From: Marinobacter bohaiensis
GTDB lineage: Bacteria; Pseudomonadota; Gammaproteobacteria; Pseudomonadales; Oleiphilaceae
Direction of reading: 5' to 3'
NCBI RefSeq assembly: GCF_003258515.1
Contig: NZ_QGEH01000001.1
Location: 2,046,001 to 2,110,000 of the forward strand
Length of the DNA: 64,000 nt
Numbering within the stretch: position 1 is the first letter of the stretch; each line of letters opens with the position of its first letter. Below, piece after piece: positions 20,623 to 30,693 of the stretch. Both the position numbers and the translations under genes were made by a program. The notes under the pieces are model-generated. The model was given only the letters and a program-made list of their open reading frames with translations, searched no databases and was not told where the DNA came from.

Positions 20623-21708
20623 TTAGCCCTCCCGGCTTTCAAAGTCGATGCGCGGGTCAACCAGCACATAGGTCAGATCACTGATGAGTTTCAGGATCAG
20701 GCCCATCAGGGTCATGATGTAGAGCGTACCGAAGATCACCGGGTAGTCCCGGTTCAGGGCCGCCTCAAAGCCCAGCAGGCCGAGGCCGTCGAGCGAGAAA
20801 ATCACCTCGATCAATAGCGAACCGGTGAAGAACAGTCCCAGCAGCAGCCCGGGCAGGCTGGCAATCACGATCAGCATGGCGTTGCGGAACACGTGGCCGT
20901 AGAGCACGCGACGTTCTTCCAGGCCCTTGGCGCGCGCGGTGACCACATACTGTTTGCCGATTTCGTCGAGGAAGGAATTCTTCGTCAGCAGCGTCAGGGT
21001 GGCGAAACCGCCGATGGCGTTGGCGGTGACTGGCAGTGCCAGGTGCCAGAAGTAGTCACCGATTTTCTGGTACCAGGTCATCTCGTCGAAGTTGGTCGAG
21101 GTGAGGCCGCGCAGCGGAAAGACGTCCCAGTAGCTGCCGCCGGCGAACAGGACGATCAGCAGGATGGCGAACAGGAACCCCGGAATGGCGTAACCGATGA
21201 TGATGGTGGAGCTGGTCCAGACGTCGAAGCGGGTGCCGTCCATCACCGCCTTGCGGATGCCCAGGGGGATCGATATCAGGTAGATGATCAGGGTCGACCA
21301 GAGTCCCAGCGAGATCGACACCGGAAGTTTGTCGATGATCAGCTCGATCACGCTGCGATCGCGGAAGAAACTGTCCCCGAAGTTGAAGGTGGCGTAATCT
21401 CCGAGCATCTTGAAGAAGCGCTCTGCCGGCGGCTTGTCGAACCCGTACAGCGTCTCCATCTCGGCGATGAGCTCGGGCGGGATGCCCCTGGTGCCACGGG
21501 ACTGGCCGTTGCTCCCGCTGTCACTGACTTCGCTGCCACCGCCGCCGCCGGCCCGGGCCAGGGCGCCGGAGTCCATGCCTTCCATCTGGGCGATGAACTG
21601 TTCGATGGGGCCGCCGGGGGCGGCTTGTACGATGACGAAGTTGAGCAACATGATGCCGATCAGCGTGGGAATGATCAGCAACAGCCGTCGCAGGATGTAG
21701 ACACCCAT
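20623..21708 (-). CDS. yejB: Peptide ABC transporter permease (YejB-like)
   Basis: The second permease, 361 residues. It opens with the classic DppB-type helix [20 protein letters not shown]. Then comes a YejB-specific periplasmic insertion with a Gly-rich run ([18 protein letters not shown], about residues 51-68) and [18 protein letters not shown]. The remainder has five predicted helices and the EAA-type motif [22 protein letters not shown]. The insertion is part of the reason for assigning the Yej subfamily. Lies 36 bases after yejA. Confidence 0.92.
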   Translation of the reverse strand: MGVYILRRLLLIIPTLIGIMLLNFVIVQAAPGGPIEQFIAQMEGMDSGALARAGGGGGSEVSDSGSNGQSRGTRGIPPELIAEMETLYGFDKPPAERFFKMLGDYATFNFGDSFFRDRSVIELIIDKLPVSISLGLWSTLIIYLISIPLGIRKAVMDGTRFDVWTSSTIIIGYAIPGFLFAILLIVLFAGGSYWDVFPLRGLTSTNFDEMTWYQKIGDYFWHLALPVTANAIGGFATLTLLTKNSFLDEIGKQYVVTARAKGLEERRVLYGHVFRNAMLIVIASLPGLLLGLFFTGSLLIEVIFSLDGLGLLGFEAALNRDYPVIFGTLYIMTLMGLILKLISDLTYVLVDPRIDFESREG

Positions 21709-21743
21709 CGGTCAGGGAGCTTCCTCGTGGTTGCGAAAGGTTG

Positions 21744-23537
21744 TCAGGGTTTGATCCACCAGCGCGACACATCGACGCCGGCCTTGGGTGTGTTGGCCGG
21801 GCGTGCCAGTTTGTTCCAGTAGGCCACGCGATCGACGTCCAGGTACCATTGGGGAATCACGTAAAAGCCCCACAACAGCACGCGGTCCAGCGCCCGGGTC
21901 CGGGTGACCAGCGATTGCCGGTCGGTGGCCTGGATCAGCTTGTTGACCAGGGCGTCAACCACCGGATCTTTCACGCCCATGTAGTTGCGCGAGCCGGCCT
22001 GATCGGCGTTGCCGGAATACCAGTAGTCGCGCTGTTCGTTGCCCGGTGAGTCAGACTGGCCCAGAGTCTGAACGATCATATCGAAATCGAAGTCACGGAC
22101 GCGGCGGATGTACTGGCTGGTGTCCACCAGGCGCACTTCCACATCGATGCCCAACTTGGCCAGGTTTTGCTTGAACGGCAGTACCACCCGCTCGAAGGAC
22201 TGGCTCCAGAGCAGAATCTGGAAGCGCAGGGGCTTGCCGGATGAGGTTTCGACCATCTTGCCATCACGGATCTCGAAGCCGGCTTCCTGCAGGAGCTTCA
22301 TGGCCGTGCGCAGGTTGTCCCGGAGAGTGTGATCGCCGGCGGTGGAGGGCGGTTCGTAGGTTTCGGTGAAGACTTCCGGCGGTAACTGGTCCCGGTAGGG
22401 TTCCAGCAGCGCCAGTTCGTCACCGGTCGGGAGTCCGGTCGAGGCCAGCTCACTGTTCTCGAAATAGCTCTCGGTGCGGGAATACTGATCGTAGAACAGG
22501 TTGGTGTTGGCCCATTGGAAGTCGAAGCCATAAGCCAGCGCCTGACGAACCTTGCGGTTGTTGAACGGGAAGCGGCGGGTGTTCATGGCGAAACCCTGCA
22601 TGCCCGCCGGACGGCCGTGGTGGATGGCTTCCTTGCTGATGCGTCCGGAAGCCAGCGCATCGCCCTCGTAAGCGGTGGCCCAGTTCTTGGCGGAGGATTC
22701 CACCCGGAAGTCGAAGTTACCAGCCTTGAAGGCCTCCAGGGCAACGGTGTCGTCGGAGTAATAGTCGTAATGGATGCGGTCGAAGTTGTTGTAGCCGACA
22801 TTCACCGGCAGATCGTCGGCCCAGTAATCCTTATTGCGAACGTAGGTTACGGACCGTCCGGGCTCGTACTTGCCGATGGTGTAGGGGCCGCTGGAGACCG
22901 GGATGGTCAGGTCGGCGGACTCGAAATCATGTTTTTCCCAGTAGTGCCTGGGCAGGATCGGCATCTGCCCGAGAATCAGTGGCAGCTCGTGGTTGCTGGT
23001 GTCGCCGAAATCGAAGCGCACGCTCAGCTTGTCCAGCACCTCGACAGAGCTGACTTCCGCGTAGTAGTTGCGAAAGAAGGGGTGGCCGTGTTCGGTCAGC
23101 AGTTGGTAGCTATAGGCCACATCCTCGGCGGTAATCGGCTGGCCGTCCGAGAAACGGGCCTGCGGGCGGATGTGGAAGATGACGTAGGATCGATCCTCCG
23201 GTGTTTCCAGCGATTCGGCGATCAGGCCGTACATGGTGAACGGCTCGTCGGCCGAGGCCTTGAGAAGGGTGTCATAGGCGTAGGTTTGCAGCCCAGCGGC
23301 GCCAACGCCCTTAAGCACGAACGGGTTGAAGGAGTCGTAGCCGTTGGAGACCACCCCAAGGCGCAAGGTGCCGCCTTTCGGCGCATCGGGGTTAACGTAA
23401 TCGAAGTGCTTGAAATCCGCCCCGTACTTGGGCTTTCCATGCATCGCCAGGCCATGGACGGGGTCGGCGGCGTAGGTGGCCGGAAGGAAGGCAAGGCTGA
23501 GAAACAGGGCGATGACGGTCTGGCTAAATCGGATCAT
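21744..23537 (-). CDS. yejA: Extracellular peptide-binding protein (YejA-like, SBP family 5)
   Basis: Periplasmic solute-binding protein for the Yej transporter. The 597-residue precursor has a Sec signal peptide with a cleavage site after PATYA (about residue 23) and no lipobox Cys. Family 5 features include FNPFVLKG, RPQARFSDGQPITAEDVAYS (the conserved SBP5 signature) and the C-terminal Tyr/Trp-rich binding lobe (QWYLDVDRVAYWNKLARP). Length and the opening HGLAMHGKPKYGADFKHFDY fit YejA. It is the first gene of the yejABEF set and starts 57 bases after mltD. The ligand cannot be told. Confidence 0.9.
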   Translation of the reverse strand: MIRFSQTVIALFLSLAFLPATYAADPVHGLAMHGKPKYGADFKHFDYVNPDAPKGGTLRLGVVSNGYDSFNPFVLKGVGAAGLQTYAYDTLLKASADEPFTMYGLIAESLETPEDRSYVIFHIRPQARFSDGQPITAEDVAYSYQLLTEHGHPFFRNYYAEVSSVEVLDKLSVRFDFGDTSNHELPLILGQMPILPRHYWEKHDFESADLTIPVSSGPYTIGKYEPGRSVTYVRNKDYWADDLPVNVGYNNFDRIHYDYYSDDTVALEAFKAGNFDFRVESSAKNWATAYEGDALASGRISKEAIHHGRPAGMQGFAMNTRRFPFNNRKVRQALAYGFDFQWANTNLFYDQYSRTESYFENSELASTGLPTGDELALLEPYRDQLPPEVFTETYEPPSTAGDHTLRDNLRTAMKLLQEAGFEIRDGKMVETSSGKPLRFQILLWSQSFERVVLPFKQNLAKLGIDVEVRLVDTSQYIRRVRDFDFDMIVQTLGQSDSPGNEQRDYWYSGNADQAGSRNYMGVKDPVVDALVNKLIQATDRQSLVTRTRALDRVLLWGFYVIPQWYLDVDRVAYWNKLARPANTPKAGVDVSRWWIKP

Positions 23538-23594
23538 GAATTCCGCTCTTCTTTTCAGTGGGCCTGACCGTCATCACATCAATGTGCTTGTCGA

Positions 23595-25313
23595 TCAGGG
23601 ACTTCGGCGAATATCGACGTAGAGTACCAGACTTTGACCTGGCTGCAGATAATTGTTGATGTCCAGGCTGTTCCAGCTCGCAATGTCTTTCACGTTAACG
23701 TTGAAACGGCTGGCGATGCGGGCGAGCGAGTCGCCTTTACGCACCCGGTAGCCCACCTTGCGCACCATGTCGGCGTTTTTCCGGCTGCCGGCCATGGCGT
23801 AAAGCTGCGATCCCGGCTTGTCGGACCAGATCACCAGTCGTTGCCCCGGCTTCAGCGGATCGCCCGGCGCCATGCTGTTCCACTTGGTGACCTGGCGTAC
23901 GCTGACGCCATGCTCCCGCGCAATATCCCAGAAGGTGTCGCCCCTTTTGACCACGTAATTGATTCGAGTTCCGCTGGTGCGCTGGCCAATCGCCGACTGC
24001 TTGTCCTTCAGGCGCTCGGCGGCGCTGAGGGCGTAGGCGTCGTTGCCCTTGGTGGACGTGGGGATCAGCAGGCGCTGGTCGACCCGAATGAGGTTGGAAC
24101 TCATGTGGTTGACCTGCTTGATGACGTCGGGGGTGGTGCCGAACTGGTGCGCAATCTTGATCAGGCTGTCACCGCTCTGCACCCGGTAGTTTTTCCAGGA
24201 AACGCGTTGGGACGGATCCAGTTGCGCCAGACCCTGACGGAACTGTTCGGCGTGATCCTTGGGCACCAGGAGGCGATGCGGCCCCTCCGGTGATGTGGCC
24301 CAGCGATTATAGGCGGGATTGAGCAGGTAGATTTCCTCGATATCGACGCCAGCCAGCGTCGCAGCCTGGGCCAGGTCGATCTGGGAGCCGGTGTCCACCA
24401 CCTCGAAATAGGGCTCGTCGGCAATCGGCGGCAGGGTAATGCCGTAGGACTCCGGATCGTCGATGATCTTGGCGATCGCGATCAGCTTGGGCACGTAGGC
24501 GCGGGTTTCCCGGGGCAGGCTCAATGCCCAGTAATCGGTGGCGCGGCCCGCTGCCTTGTTGCGGCGGATCGCCCGGTTTACGGTGCCGGCGCCGCTGTTG
24601 TAGGAGGCCAGCGCGAGCAGATAGTCGCCGTCGAAGCGATTGGCGAGGGCGTCCAGGTATTCCAGGGCACCGTTGGTCGCTGACAGGACGTCGCGGCGCT
24701 GGTCGTGCCACCAGCTCTGGTTCAGGCCGTAAACCCGGCCGGTGGACGGGATAAACTGCCACAGGCCGGCAGCCCGGCCGTGGGAATACGCGAACGGATC
24801 AAAGGCGGATTCGACCACCGGCAGCAGGGCATACTCACCGGGCAGATTGCGTTCCTCCGCCTGTTCCAGGATGTAATAAAGATAGCGCTGGGCCCGTTTG
24901 GCAACCCGGTCAATGTACTGGGGGTGCCGGGCGTACCAGCTCAACTGCTGTTCGATGCGATCGTTGTCGAGCGTCAGGTCGAGTCCGAACTGGTCGCGCA
25001 GGCGGCTCCACAGGTCATGCTCGACGCTATCGGCGGCCACTTTCTTGCCGGTGGGCTCTTCCAGGCGCTCGCGGGCCTTGGCGGCCTGGGACTTGAGTGA
25101 CGGCTCGATGGAGTCATCCAACTGGGTGGTGTCGCCGTCGGCTTGTCCCTCCACGGAGGCCTGCAGCTCGTCATCGCCGGCGGGGACCGAGACGTGTTCG
25201 GATTCGAGCAGCTCGCCTTCACTGAGATCCTGGTCGGCCTTGCCGGTAAAGGTCTGGCATCCGGTAATGAGCAAGGCGATCAGGAAAGGAGAGGTCAGTC
25301 TGGCGAAGGTCAT
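23595..25313 (-). CDS. mltD: Membrane-bound lytic murein transglycosylase D with LysM repeats
   Basis: An outer-membrane lipoprotein that cleaves peptidoglycan to 1,6-anhydro-muropeptides. From the ATG at 25313 the 572-residue product starts MTFARLTSPFLIALLITGCQ, a lipoprotein signal with lipobox LITGC. An acidic linker precedes the SLT domain with the catalytic Glu in LLPVVESAFDPFAYS (near residue 165) and AAGLWQFIPSTGRVYGL. Three LysM modules follow at the C-terminus, opening YRVQSGDSLIKIA, YVVKRGDTFWDIA and YRVRKGDSLARIA. Family members have two or three. The reading frame extends 22 codons upstream, but that would bury the lipoprotein signal. Followed by yejA. Confidence 0.94.
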   Translation of the reverse strand: MTFARLTSPFLIALLITGCQTFTGKADQDLSEGELLESEHVSVPAGDDELQASVEGQADGDTTQLDDSIEPSLKSQAAKARERLEEPTGKKVAADSVEHDLWSRLRDQFGLDLTLDNDRIEQQLSWYARHPQYIDRVAKRAQRYLYYILEQAEERNLPGEYALLPVVESAFDPFAYSHGRAAGLWQFIPSTGRVYGLNQSWWHDQRRDVLSATNGALEYLDALANRFDGDYLLALASYNSGAGTVNRAIRRNKAAGRATDYWALSLPRETRAYVPKLIAIAKIIDDPESYGITLPPIADEPYFEVVDTGSQIDLAQAATLAGVDIEEIYLLNPAYNRWATSPEGPHRLLVPKDHAEQFRQGLAQLDPSQRVSWKNYRVQSGDSLIKIAHQFGTTPDVIKQVNHMSSNLIRVDQRLLIPTSTKGNDAYALSAAERLKDKQSAIGQRTSGTRINYVVKRGDTFWDIAREHGVSVRQVTKWNSMAPGDPLKPGQRLVIWSDKPGSQLYAMAGSRKNADMVRKVGYRVRKGDSLARIASRFNVNVKDIASWNSLDINNYLQPGQSLVLYVDIRRSP

Positions 25314-25461
25314 AATGCGTCCAATAGTGTGGTGCCCGTCGGCATCGCAGGGTTGCGCGGCTGCCGGGAGCGGCAGCAAAACTTCGCAGGATTCTATGGG
25401 AACCGATTTCAGGGGGTCAAGAAAGCGCTTATTACGTCCGCGTCAGATCATGTAACGACGA

Positions 25462-26265
25462 TCAGCCCCTGAACGTGTCCTTGGCCTTCCGCACCTGGGC
25501 AAATACGCGATCAGCGCCTTGCAGTTCCCCGTCGACGGGAATGTCCCGGGCACTGACGGCTGTCGCCACGGCATCGTCGTCCCAGCGCAGGAACGGGTTA
25601 AGGCTGGCCTCGTCTTTCAGTGTAGTCGGTAACGTGGGTTCACCGCGGTCTCGTTTCTGTTTGCAGGCGATTTCAAAGTGCTGGAGCCCTTCGTCGTCCG
25701 GCAGCAGGTCACGGGAAAAGCGCAGGTTTGCGAGCGTGTACTCGTGGGCGCAGTAGACCCGGGTCGAAGCGGGCAGGCGACGCAGCTTGTCCAGCGACTC
25801 GCGCATCTGTGCCGGATGCCCCTCGAAAAGGCGGCCGCAACCGCAGGCGAACAGCGTATCTCCGCAGAAGAGCGCCGGCGCATTGCCGATGTCGGTCTGT
25901 CTGGTGTGGTAGGCGATGTGGTCGAGTGTATGGCCGGGCACGGTGTACACATCAAAGGTCAGGCCCTGCCAGGAAACCTGGTCACCCTCGGTCAGTGTGA
26001 CGCTGCAGCCCTGGAACGGGGAGTCGGCCGGGCCATAAATGGCCTGGGGCTGGAACGTTTCCTCAAGCTCGGCGACGCCCCCGACGTGATCCGGATGATG
26101 GTGGGTGATCAGGATGCTGTCGAGCGTCAGATCATTGGCCCGCAAGTAGTCGGCGACCGGCGCGGCCTGGCCGGGGTCGACGACCAGGGCTTTACCGCTG
26201 TTCCGGTCGGTCACGCACCAGATGTAGTTGTCGCTGAAAGCGGGGATGGGGACGATCGAAAGCAT
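25462..26265 (-). CDS. gloB: Hydroxyacylglutathione hydrolase (glyoxalase II)
   Basis: Hydrolyses S-lactoylglutathione, completing methylglyoxal detoxification. From the ATG at 26265 the product has 267 residues. The metallo-beta-lactamase zinc motif [10 protein letters not shown] is present, with further metal ligands in [25 protein letters not shown] and [13 protein letters not shown]. The C-terminal HAGH domain has [18 protein letters not shown], which contacts glutathione. The upstream part of the open frame lacks family similarity, and a GAGG ribosome site precedes this ATG. It is divergent from the methyltransferase gene, an arrangement conserved in E. coli and Pseudomonas. Confidence 0.95.
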   Translation of the reverse strand: MLSIVPIPAFSDNYIWCVTDRNSGKALVVDPGQAAPVADYLRANDLTLDSILITHHHPDHVGGVAELEETFQPQAIYGPADSPFQGCSVTLTEGDQVSWQGLTFDVYTVPGHTLDHIAYHTRQTDIGNAPALFCGDTLFACGCGRLFEGHPAQMRESLDKLRRLPASTRVYCAHEYTLANLRFSRDLLPDDEGLQHFEIACKQKRDRGEPTLPTTLKDEASLNPFLRWDDDAVATAVSARDIPVDGELQGADRVFAQVRKAKDTFRG

Positions 26266-26542
26266 GGATGTGCCTCTGTTGGTCGTTTGCAGGGCCGCCC
26301 CGACGCAATCTAGCCGGGTGACCCGCGCGATGTTCTTTGTAACGAACCGGGTGGCCGTCGGGCTTATCCACCGGTAGAAGACACTGTTATCATAAAGGAT
26401 CGACCCGGAGCGCCCAAATTGGGTTTTTCTCGCTGGATGGGGGAGAATGCCTGACAACGAGCCGACGTGGTCGCTAATGAGGTGTTGTCGGTCTTGAAAG
26501 GCGCGACCGGCATAACCCCACAGCCCTGACCGGAACACAGCC

Positions 26543-27373
26543 ATGGCCCGAGATACAGCCGTCGATTACACAGCCCAGCGGGACGCTTTCGAAGCCTGGT
26601 TCCAGAGCCCGCTCGGGCGTGTGTTGCTGGCGGACCAGAGGCGTCACCTGGACAATGCCGTCGCAGCAATGGCCGGTGCGCACCAATTGCTGGTCGCTGT
26701 CAGTCATCGATTGCCCCTGGCCAGTTCGAGCGATTTCAGCAAACGTGTTCTGACCACGCCGTACTGGTGTCGGGAGCTGGGCGAAGGTGTGGTGGTTTGC
26801 GATGCAGACGAGCTGCCGTTTCCCAGTGATTCGATGGATCTGGTGATCCTGCACCACAGCCTGGATTTTTCCGATCAACCGCATCAGGTGGTACGCGAGG
26901 CCGCTCGTGTGCTGCGCAGTTCGGGAAGCCTTGTGGTGATCGGCTTTAATCCATTCAGCATCTGGGGTGCCCGCAAGCTGGTGTCACGGCGTCGCCAGGC
27001 ACCCTGGAGCGGTCGATTCATCTCTGCGAATCGGCTGGAGGACTGGCTCAGCCTGTTGCAGTTTTCGGTTGAAAGTACCGACACGCACTTTTTCAGACCA
27101 CCACTGGCCGGCGCTGGCGCGCTGCACAGGCTGGCGGGTCTCGATCGGCTGGGAGAACGTTTGCACCTTCCGGCGGGGGCCTATTACTGTATTCGCGCCG
27201 AGAAACGGATGCCGGCGGCCCGCGTCCGACGCCTCCGTTGGCGCCAGCCGAAACCCGTGGTTCTTCCGGTCGCCGGAGCAATGGGCTCCACGGGGCTTTC
27301 CCGGCGCGATCGTCAGGCATCGCGCAAGCATACCCCTTGCCAGGACACGCATTCTCGATATCAGGAACAGTAG
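26543..27373 (+). CDS. SAM-dependent methyltransferase family protein (YafS-like)
   Basis: A 276-residue class I methyltransferase-like protein of unknown substrate. The core reads [20 protein letters not shown] followed by [21 protein letters not shown] and [15 protein letters not shown], typical of the Methyltransf_11 group. A canonical GxGxG SAM motif is not visible near the N-terminus, so cofactor binding may be altered. The last 50 residues are a basic, Arg-rich tail. The gene sits between gloB and rnhA-dnaQ, the position of yafS in E. coli. It ends 2 bases before rnhA, so it belongs to the rnhA-dnaQ transcript. Confidence 0.8.
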   Translation: MARDTAVDYTAQRDAFEAWFQSPLGRVLLADQRRHLDNAVAAMAGAHQLLVAVSHRLPLASSSDFSKRVLTTPYWCRELGEGVVVCDADELPFPSDSMDLVILHHSLDFSDQPHQVVREAARVLRSSGSLVVIGFNPFSIWGARKLVSRRRQAPWSGRFISANRLEDWLSLLQFSVESTDTHFFRPPLAGAGALHRLAGLDRLGERLHLPAGAYYCIRAEKRMPAARVRRLRWRQPKPVVLPVAGAMGSTGLSRRDRQASRKHTPCQDTHSRYQEQ

Positions 27374-27375
27374 TT

Positions 27376-27822
27376 ATGACAAAACGCGTAGTGCTCTATA
27401 CCGACGGAGCCTGTAAAGGAAACCCCGGGCCCGGTGGATGGGGCGCGGTACTGAGTTACGGGGATGCCGAGCGCGAGCTGCACGGTGGTGAGGCCAATAC
27501 CACCAACAACCGCATGGAGCTGATGGCCGCGATCGAAGGGTTGCGGGCGCTCAAGCGGGCCTGTGCAGTCGACCTCTATACCGATTCCCAGTACGTTCGC
27601 AAAGGCATCACCGAATGGATGGCCAACTGGAAGAAGAACGGCTGGAAGACCGCGGCAAAAAAGCCGGTCAAGAATGCCGATCTATGGAAGGCACTTGATG
27701 GCGAGGTACAGCGCCACGACGTCAACTGGCACTGGGTGAAGGGGCACGCCGGGATTCCCGGCAACGAGCGGGCCGACGGCCTGGCTAATAAAGGCGTTGA
27801 AGAACTCGCGGCAGTCAATTGA
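27376..27822 (+). CDS. rnhA: Ribonuclease HI
   Basis: Degrades the RNA strand of RNA-DNA hybrids, removing primers and R-loops. The 148-residue protein has all active-site residues: Asp10 in [16 protein letters not shown], Glu in [13 protein letters not shown], Asp in YTDSQYV, and the C-terminal His/Asp in [16 protein letters not shown]. The frame continues upstream through the end of the methyltransferase gene, but the ATG at 27376 matches the family start. It lies 25 bases before dnaQ; the rnhA-dnaQ pair is universal in this group, though here both genes are on the same strand rather than divergent as in E. coli. Confidence 0.96.
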   Translation: MTKRVVLYTDGACKGNPGPGGWGAVLSYGDAERELHGGEANTTNNRMELMAAIEGLRALKRACAVDLYTDSQYVRKGITEWMANWKKNGWKTAAKKPVKNADLWKALDGEVQRHDVNWHWVKGHAGIPGNERADGLANKGVEELAAVN

Positions 27823-27847
27823 TTCAATAGGATTATCTGGAAACGAA

Positions 27848-28576
27848 ATGCGTCAGATTGTACTGGATACGGAAACCACGGGTATCGACCCGGAACAGGG
27901 GCACCGGATCATCGAAATCGGGTGTGTCGAAATGGTTGAGCGCAAGCTGACCGGTCGCCACTATCACGTTTACATCAATCCGGAGCGGGAAGTGGAGGCC
28001 GAGGCGATGGCCATCCACGGGATTACCAACGAATACCTCGCCGACAAGCCGCTATTCCGGGATGTGGCGACCGAGTTCTTCGAATTCATCAAGGGCGCTG
28101 AGCTGGTCATCCACAATGCGGCGTTCGACGTTGGCTTCATCAATCACGAGTTCCGCCAACTGGGCACGGGCTGGAAGGTCGAGGATCACTGCGGCGTGGT
28201 GGACTCCCTGGCCGTTGCCCGGGAGCGGCACCCGGGCCAGAAGAATAACCTGGATGCACTCTGTAAGCGTTACGGCGTGGACAACAGCAACCGCGAACTG
28301 CACGGGGCCCTGCTGGATGCCGAGATCCTGGCTGACGTCTTTCTGCTCCTCACCGGCGGGCAAACCGCGTTTTCGCTGGATGCCGGTAATGGCGAGGACG
28401 GTGAGGAAGCGGCTGGCGGTATACGCCGACTGTCCGCGGAGCGGCGCAAGACCCGCGTGATTCGGGCCAGTGACGACGAAATGACGGCTCACAGCGGCCT
28501 GCTGGACGTGGTGGCCAAGGCCGGCGGTGAGGCCATCTGGAACCGGTTCGACGGCGAAGTCGAGTCCGTGGGCTAG
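27848..28576 (+). CDS. dnaQ: DNA polymerase III epsilon subunit (3'-5' proofreading exonuclease)
   Basis: The proofreading subunit of the replicative polymerase, 242 residues. It begins MRQIVLDTETTG, so the exonuclease I motif DTETTG is at residues 7-12. Motif II is HNAAFDVGFINHEF and motif III HGALLDAEILADVFLLL, the DEDDh arrangement with its His. The C-terminal 60 residues, the tail that binds the alpha subunit, are charged. The open frame begins 17 codons earlier, overlapping rnhA, but family homology begins at the chosen ATG. It is the last gene of the methyltransferase-rnhA-dnaQ run. Confidence 0.96.
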   Translation: MRQIVLDTETTGIDPEQGHRIIEIGCVEMVERKLTGRHYHVYINPEREVEAEAMAIHGITNEYLADKPLFRDVATEFFEFIKGAELVIHNAAFDVGFINHEFRQLGTGWKVEDHCGVVDSLAVARERHPGQKNNLDALCKRYGVDNSNRELHGALLDAEILADVFLLLTGGQTAFSLDAGNGEDGEEAAGGIRRLSAERRKTRVIRASDDEMTAHSGLLDVVAKAGGEAIWNRFDGEVESVG

Positions 28577-28908
28577 GCCGAGGGCCGGAAAGAGTCAATG
28601 CCAACCGTGTAAAAGCCAGAAAAATAAGTACACAGAGCCTTTCTTGAGGTGCTTGAGATTTGTGTTATAAGTAAACGTTAGTTCGAATATTTTCAGCTCT
28701 GTACGGTCGATAAAGAGGCCAATAACGGGTTTGCCGCAGAGCTGGATTCAGGCGTATCGACAGGCCGGGGACCAAGCCAGACCCGCCGTTGCACGCACGC
28801 CGAACAAGAATAGCCACAGGTGGTGCCGGATTCCGGACAGAGTCGTCACCTGAATGATTCGGCAGGGGAAGCGGTGCTCTCCGCATTATCTATGGGAAGC
28901 GTTATTTT
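28577..28908 (+). promoter_or_regulatory. Intergenic region with probable fimL promoter
   Basis: This 332-base gap is AT-richer than its surroundings near 28600-28700. TTGAGG at 28644-28649 and TATAAG at 28666-28671 are separated by 16 bases and form a credible sigma-70 promoter, leaving an unusually long (about 230-base) leader before the fimL ATG. No small ORF or strong terminator was recognised in the leader. Confidence 0.5.
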
Positions 28909-30615
28909 ATGGTGCAATCGTCTCTGGCGACGAAGTCTCAGTCGTTTGATCTGGTCAAGGAAGAAATCGAGCAGACCATCAAACAGGCTGAGGGGAGCCT
29001 GGAACGCTTTCAGGAAAACAGGGAAAGTGGCGAAGACCTGCAGAACTGCGTCGATTTTCTGAATCAGCTGCGTGGCATTTTTGTTCTCGTTGAATTGCGT
29101 GGCGGGACGCTGCTCTGCCAGGAAGCGGTGGCGGTTGCCAATGATGTCCCGGTGGGTGCCAGCGACGACAAGAACAGTCTGCTGGCGGCCCTGAGCAGTG
29201 CTCTGTTTATCCTGAGGCGGTATGTTGAGTATTACCACCAGGAGAGGGCGGACCATCCTGAGCTGCTGCTGCCGATCACCAACGATCTCCGAATTGCCCG
29301 GGGCGAGAAACCCTACCCGGAATCCTGCTTCTTCGACATCGACGCGCGCAAACGACCTGATTTCTGCGCGAGTCTGACACTCGCTCCGCTGTCAGACAGT
29401 GACGACGATTTCGACATTCACGCCCGCCGTATGCGTCTGATGTTCCAGATCGGCTTGCTCGGTGTGATCAAGGAACGCAACCTGCGCATTAGCCAGAAGC
29501 TGCTTGCCCGTTCGGCGAAGGGCTTTGCCCGGCTCAGCGACGGCGCCCCCATGGGTCAGCTCTGGTGTCTGCTTGCTGTCGTGGTGGAGACCATGCAGGA
29601 CCGTGCCATGGAATACGGGAAGTCTCGTAAGCGCCTGCTCATGCGGATCGAGAAGTACACCCGTGAAATCGTCTACATCGGCAAGGTGGCCATCAACAAG
29701 GATGCGCCGGATTCCCTGTTCAAGGACCTGGTCTACATCCTGTTCCGCAGTGGCTCGGTTAACCCCGAAGTCTCCCAGATCCTTGACAGCTACAAGGTTG
29801 CGCCCACCGATCTCCCCGAGCATATCCTGGAATCCCATCGCAAGCGCCTTTACGGTCCGGGTACCGATGTGCTGCGCTCCCTGTCCAACGCGCTGCGCGA
29901 AGAGCTCAATCAGCTCAAGGACAAGGTTGATATCATCGAGCGGGGTATCGAGCCGGATCTGAACGAACTGGCAGCCATAGCCGGATCCCTGGAGCAGCTG
30001 GCGAACACGCTGTCGGTTCTGGATCTCAGCAAACTGGCGGACCTGGCACGCAAGGAAGCGGCGCAATTGCGCAGCTGGCATGCCGACAACCGTCTGCCGG
30101 GTGACGACGAACTCTACAACCTGGCCAATGCGGTGCTCAGCATCGAGGACGCGGCGATGCAGATGGTCACCCGCGGCATCACCAGCGAGACCGATGCCCT
30201 GGCGATCGTCAAGGCCAGTCGCGAAGAGTCGACCTACCTGAGTGAGGCCTACATCGTGGTGGCCGATGAGGCGAGGGCAGCGCTCACGCTGGCCAAACGT
30301 GCGATCACGGCCTTTATCGAATCGGATTACGATAAGCTGCACCTGGCCAACCTGCCGGCAACGCTGCGCAGTATCTGGGGTGGTTTCATGATGCTGGAAG
30401 ACCGTGACGGCGCCGCCGTGCTGGCCCGGATTGCCGACTCGATCCAGACCCGGCTGCTGGATGCCAAGGAAGCACCGGTGCCAACTGTGCTGGAAGCACT
30501 GGCCGACGCCCTGACATCTCTGGAATACTATATCGAAAGCATTGGCACCCGCGAGGAGCGCAACCAGGATTTGCTGAGGCTGGCGGAAACGTCCCTGGCT
30601 GACGTGGGTCTGTAA
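28909..30615 (+). CDS. fimL: FimL-like protein (ChpA N-terminal homologue)
   Basis: A 568-residue protein like FimL of Pseudomonas, which is related to the N-terminal part of the chemosensory kinase ChpA and supports cAMP production and type IV pilus (twitching) function. It starts with a Hpt-like helical bundle, LVKEEIEQTIKQAEGSLERF then NCVDFLNQLRGIFVLVELRG. The position of the phosphoacceptor His in true Hpt domains (xxHG) is Arg here (QLRG), so it should not carry phosphate, as reported for FimL. More helical repeats follow to the C-terminus, and there is no kinase or receiver domain. Location after the gloB-rnhA-dnaQ block matches Pseudomonas. No other pilus genes are in the window. Confidence 0.82.
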   Translation: MVQSSLATKSQSFDLVKEEIEQTIKQAEGSLERFQENRESGEDLQNCVDFLNQLRGIFVLVELRGGTLLCQEAVAVANDVPVGASDDKNSLLAALSSALFILRRYVEYYHQERADHPELLLPITNDLRIARGEKPYPESCFFDIDARKRPDFCASLTLAPLSDSDDDFDIHARRMRLMFQIGLLGVIKERNLRISQKLLARSAKGFARLSDGAPMGQLWCLLAVVVETMQDRAMEYGKSRKRLLMRIEKYTREIVYIGKVAINKDAPDSLFKDLVYILFRSGSVNPEVSQILDSYKVAPTDLPEHILESHRKRLYGPGTDVLRSLSNALREELNQLKDKVDIIERGIEPDLNELAAIAGSLEQLANTLSVLDLSKLADLARKEAAQLRSWHADNRLPGDDELYNLANAVLSIEDAAMQMVTRGITSETDALAIVKASREESTYLSEAYIVVADEARAALTLAKRAITAFIESDYDKLHLANLPATLRSIWGGFMMLEDRDGAAVLARIADSIQTRLLDAKEAPVPTVLEALADALTSLEYYIESIGTREERNQDLLRLAETSLADVGL

Positions 30616-30693
30616 TGACGAGTCTTCCTTCGGGCCGACACGATCGTCGGTCCGATTGCCTCGTCGCGGGGCGATAAAGGAAGAGAAGCGTCT

